Shown here: positions 37,017 to 38,282 of the stretch, piece by piece
How the letters are laid out: each line of letters opens with the position of its first letter
How positions within the stretch are numbered: position 1 is the first letter of the stretch
Source: a virus
Strand: one strand, 5' to 3'
DNA length: 38,282 nt
IMG/VR virus record: IMGVR_UViG_3300030117_004116
Coordinates: 1-38,282 of that record
Program-made: the position numbers and the translations under genes
Notes under the pieces: generated by a model
What the model was told of the DNA's origin: nothing
What the model saw: only the letters and a program-made list of their open reading frames with translations
The model's database searches: none

Positions 37017-37490
37017 TTACTCAATTACTCTATCAAATTTCATATGACCAAACCTACTTCCCCAGATTATATCAGTCTTATCGTTAACATTGAGGCCTAA
37101 ATCTATAATCCAATATGTATCCTTAGTCATACGAATGTCACATAATTGATACGCATATGTACCATTTACATTTACAAGACATCCTTGTCCTGTGCTTTTA
37201 CCATACCAACGATCAATATCATCTTGATAAAACTGTATATCACAATTTTGTTTATACTCTAAATCCCATGTAAAACTTTTAGCGATAAGAAAATTATTTT
37301 GTTGTTCTACTTTAATTTTATATTTCTTATATGGATTGTCCATATCATGAACATATGTCTGAACACAAGAAAAGAACCCCATACCGAGGTTCTTATGTTC
37401 TATTATTATATGTGCAAACTCAGCTGGTCTTGAATAAGCCTGCTTTCTATTATCAAATTTGCCAACAAAGCATTGTGTAAAGTGATTCAT
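37017..37490 (-). CDS. cpeT: CpeT/CpcT-like phycobiliprotein lyase
   Basis: 157 aa. The N-terminal QCFVGKFDNRKQAYSRPAEF, HIIIEHKNLGMGFFSCVQTY and the middle QDDIDRWYGKSTGQGCLVNV, with a lipocalin-like beta-barrel, match cyanophage CpeT. Host CpeT attaches phycoerythrobilin to a cysteine of phycoerythrin beta subunits. It is shorter than host CpeT (about 200 aa), as other phage versions are. It would act with PebS (29285-29902), which makes the bilin. Whether phage CpeT attaches or only carries the bilin is not settled. It starts at the last base of the antitoxin-like gene. Confidence 0.82.
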   Translation of the reverse strand: MNHFTQCFVGKFDNRKQAYSRPAEFAHIIIEHKNLGMGFFSCVQTYVHDMDNPYKKYKIKVEQQNNFLIAKSFTWDLEYKQNCDIQFYQDDIDRWYGKSTGQGCLVNVNGTYAYQLCDIRMTKDTYWIIDLGLNVNDKTDIIWGSRFGHMKFDRVIE

Positions 37491-37687
37491 TAAATATCAG
37501 TATGTGTCATCATGTCCATGTAATCATCGGAAATATTTCCCGCTTCAACATCTTTAAATTGATCTTCATGTACCATGGCAACTAATCTGCCATCAGGTTT
37601 CTCAATTAAAAACATTTCTCCTTTTTCACATCTGTCTAGATATTTTTCTGGATTAGCATCCATATCTGCTTGTTTAATTGTTTCCAT
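37490..37687 (-). CDS. Phd/YefM-like antitoxin
   Basis: 65 aa. METIKQADMDANPEKYLDRC, EKGEMFLIEKPDGRLVAMVH has the pattern of the Phd/YefM antitoxin N-terminal domain (short strand, helix 'NPEKYLDRCEKGE', then strand-turn-strand 'FLIEKPDGRLVAMV'). The C-terminal tail is acidic and would bind a toxin. No RelE, Doc or other toxin is next to it: the upstream gene is a Cys/His-rich unknown protein and the downstream gene is cpeT. It may be an orphan that neutralises a host toxin, or a regulator. Confidence 0.6.
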   Translation of the reverse strand: METIKQADMDANPEKYLDRCEKGEMFLIEKPDGRLVAMVHEDQFKDVEAGNISDDYMDMMTHTDI

Positions 37688-37964
37688 TGGTAGTCGTTTT
37701 CGGGTTTAACATACGGCTGCATAAGTCAATTACTGAATCACGAATTTGCATTAACTCATCATAACATCCTTGGTTATGAGCACAACCTCGAAGATCATGA
37801 TCTGGTTTCATGAGAGATTCTAAGAATAAAGATTTTGCTCTATCCCATTTTATATCATCTGTCTCATGTCCATCAATTGAGTTTTGATCTTTCATATTTA
37901 AAGCAGTGTCATAATACTTATAAGAGCAAAGACTTTCATTTATCTTTTTCTTCTTTACCGTCAA
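37674..37964 (-). CDS. Protein of unknown function, uncertain start
   Basis: Up to 96 aa if started at the TTG at 37964; an ATG at 37895 would give 73 aa. The core reads WDRAKSLFLESLMKPDHDLR, CAHNQGCYDELMQIRDSVID, LCSRMLNPK. It is helical with several cysteines. No ribosome site helps to choose. It overlaps the antitoxin-like gene by 14 nt and, with the TTG start, the 40-aa gene by 29 nt. Unrecognised. Confidence 0.5.
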   Translation of the reverse strand: MTVKKKKINESLCSYKYYDTALNMKDQNSIDGHETDDIKWDRAKSLFLESLMKPDHDLRGCAHNQGCYDELMQIRDSVIDLCSRMLNPKTTTNGNN

Positions 37965-38058
37965 CTTTTAGCACGACTACAGGTGCAATCACTCGATGAA
38001 ACTCACGAAAATATTCCATTCTATCCTTGGCATATTTCCGTGGTTTATCCTTTTTCAT
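37936..38058 (-). CDS. 40-aa basic protein
   Basis: 40 aa: MKKDKPRKYAKDRMEYFREF then HRVIAPVVVLKVDGKEEKDK. A basic helix is followed by a single beta-strand and charged end. The ATG overlaps the stop of the upstream gene by 4 nt (ATGA). Unrecognised. Confidence 0.5.
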   Translation of the reverse strand: MKKDKPRKYAKDRMEYFREFHRVIAPVVVLKVDGKEEKDK

Positions 38059-38189
38059 GATCTTAATTGTTTATCAATAAACTCTCTAAGTTCTCTACAT
38101 TCATCCCATTCCCATACATTAGTATGCTTAGGATTTTTTTTCTCTTGTACGAAAGTTTTTCTTTCTATACGATCTGGATTTAGTTTCAT
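38055..38189 (-). CDS. 44-aa basic protein
   Basis: 44 aa from the ATG at 38189 (MKLNPDRIERKTFVQEKKNP, then KHTNVWEWDECRELREFIDK). A GGAG ribosome site is present; the open frame extends to 38237, but that start is less convincing. A basic N-terminus and acidic C-terminal helix. Unrecognised. Confidence 0.55.
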   Translation of the reverse strand: MKLNPDRIERKTFVQEKKNPKHTNVWEWDECRELREFIDKQLRS

Positions 38190-38272
38190 ACTACTCCTAG
38201 AAAATAAGAGGGAGGTTGGATTCCTGTGTACCAACAAATAACGGGCATTACTACAGTAAGTAAATACGTCAT
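38186..38272 (-). CDS. 28-aa hydrophobic peptide (possible)
   Basis: MTYLLTVVMPVICWYTGIQP then PSYFLGVV: one short membrane segment. Its stop overlaps the following start as ATGA. It lies at the window edge, so the promoter is out of view. Confidence 0.4.
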   Translation of the reverse strand: MTYLLTVVMPVICWYTGIQPPSYFLGVV

Positions 38273-38282
38273 TGCCTGAGAC

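Noticed and set aside
37009-37022. GAGTAAAATTACTC palindrome at the end of cpeT
   Set aside because: 14 bp and AT-rich, overlapping the stop; it may be chance and is too weak for a terminator.
37674-37964. Upstream neighbour of the antitoxin-like gene as its toxin
   Set aside because: No RelE, Doc, PIN or other toxin motif is visible; the protein is helical and Cys-containing without a recognisable catalytic pattern.

Overview
The window is part of the genome of a marine T4-like cyanophage (cyanomyovirus), most likely one infecting Prochlorococcus. It is AT-rich, nearly all genes lie on the minus strand, and T4 core genes (gp4, gp5, gp26, gp32, gp33, gp48, gp53, gp59, RNase H) are interleaved with cyanobacterial auxiliary genes: psbA, cp12, pebS, cpeT and four hli genes. 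The D1 N-terminus ([11 protein letters not shown]..., Gln at the position equivalent to D1-130) is of the Prochlorococcus type. No tRNA, CRISPR or insertion sequence was seen.

Layout from left to right, with transcription mostly right to left. (1) 1-660: 5' part of psbA with a late promoter and a structured leader. (2) 680-12700: virion exterior and adhesin block, with a glycine-rich tail protein, several small fibre-like proteins, a 1010-aa protein with a von Willebrand A-like MIDAS motif and a 1772-aa fibre protein. (3) 12768-12968: a small gene with its own putative sigma-70 promoter and terminator. (4) 13021-22706: tail and baseplate assembly, with gp5, CP12, a gp27-like hub protein, two tape-measure-like proteins, gp51/gp26 and a tube-family protein. 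(5) 22703-24903: gp4, then gp48 and gp53 on the opposite strand, closed by a bidirectional terminator. (6) 24978-28758: replication and late-transcription block (gp32, DUF1825, gp59, gp33, a RecB-type exonuclease, PhoH). (7) 28788-34552: metabolic and small early genes, with pebS, thyX, rnh and glutaredoxin. (8) 34662-38272: host-interaction and photosynthesis block, with a secreted barrel-like protein, many tiny membrane peptides, four hli genes, a CpeT-type lyase and a Phd-like antitoxin.

Two promoter classes can be read directly. T4-type late boxes (TATAAATA and close variants) stand before structural genes, psbA, glutaredoxin and the barrel protein. Host-like sigma-70 promoters (TTGACA-N17-TATAAT or near) stand before gp32, the rnh operon, the hli operon and small host-interaction genes. 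One site, upstream of the barrel protein, combines both types.

The most notable new observation is a textbook -1 frameshift heptamer (T_TTT_TTC) in the last codons of gp26. It would fuse gp26 to gp51 immediately upstream of the tape-measure genes and downstream of a tube-family gene, the same arrangement as the lambda G/GT tail-assembly chaperones. Other points of interest are CP12 inside the baseplate operon, the MIDAS motif in a virion protein, matching 5'-terminal hairpin leaders on psbA and the barrel gene, and a set of 25-57-aa hydrophobic peptides around the hli genes.
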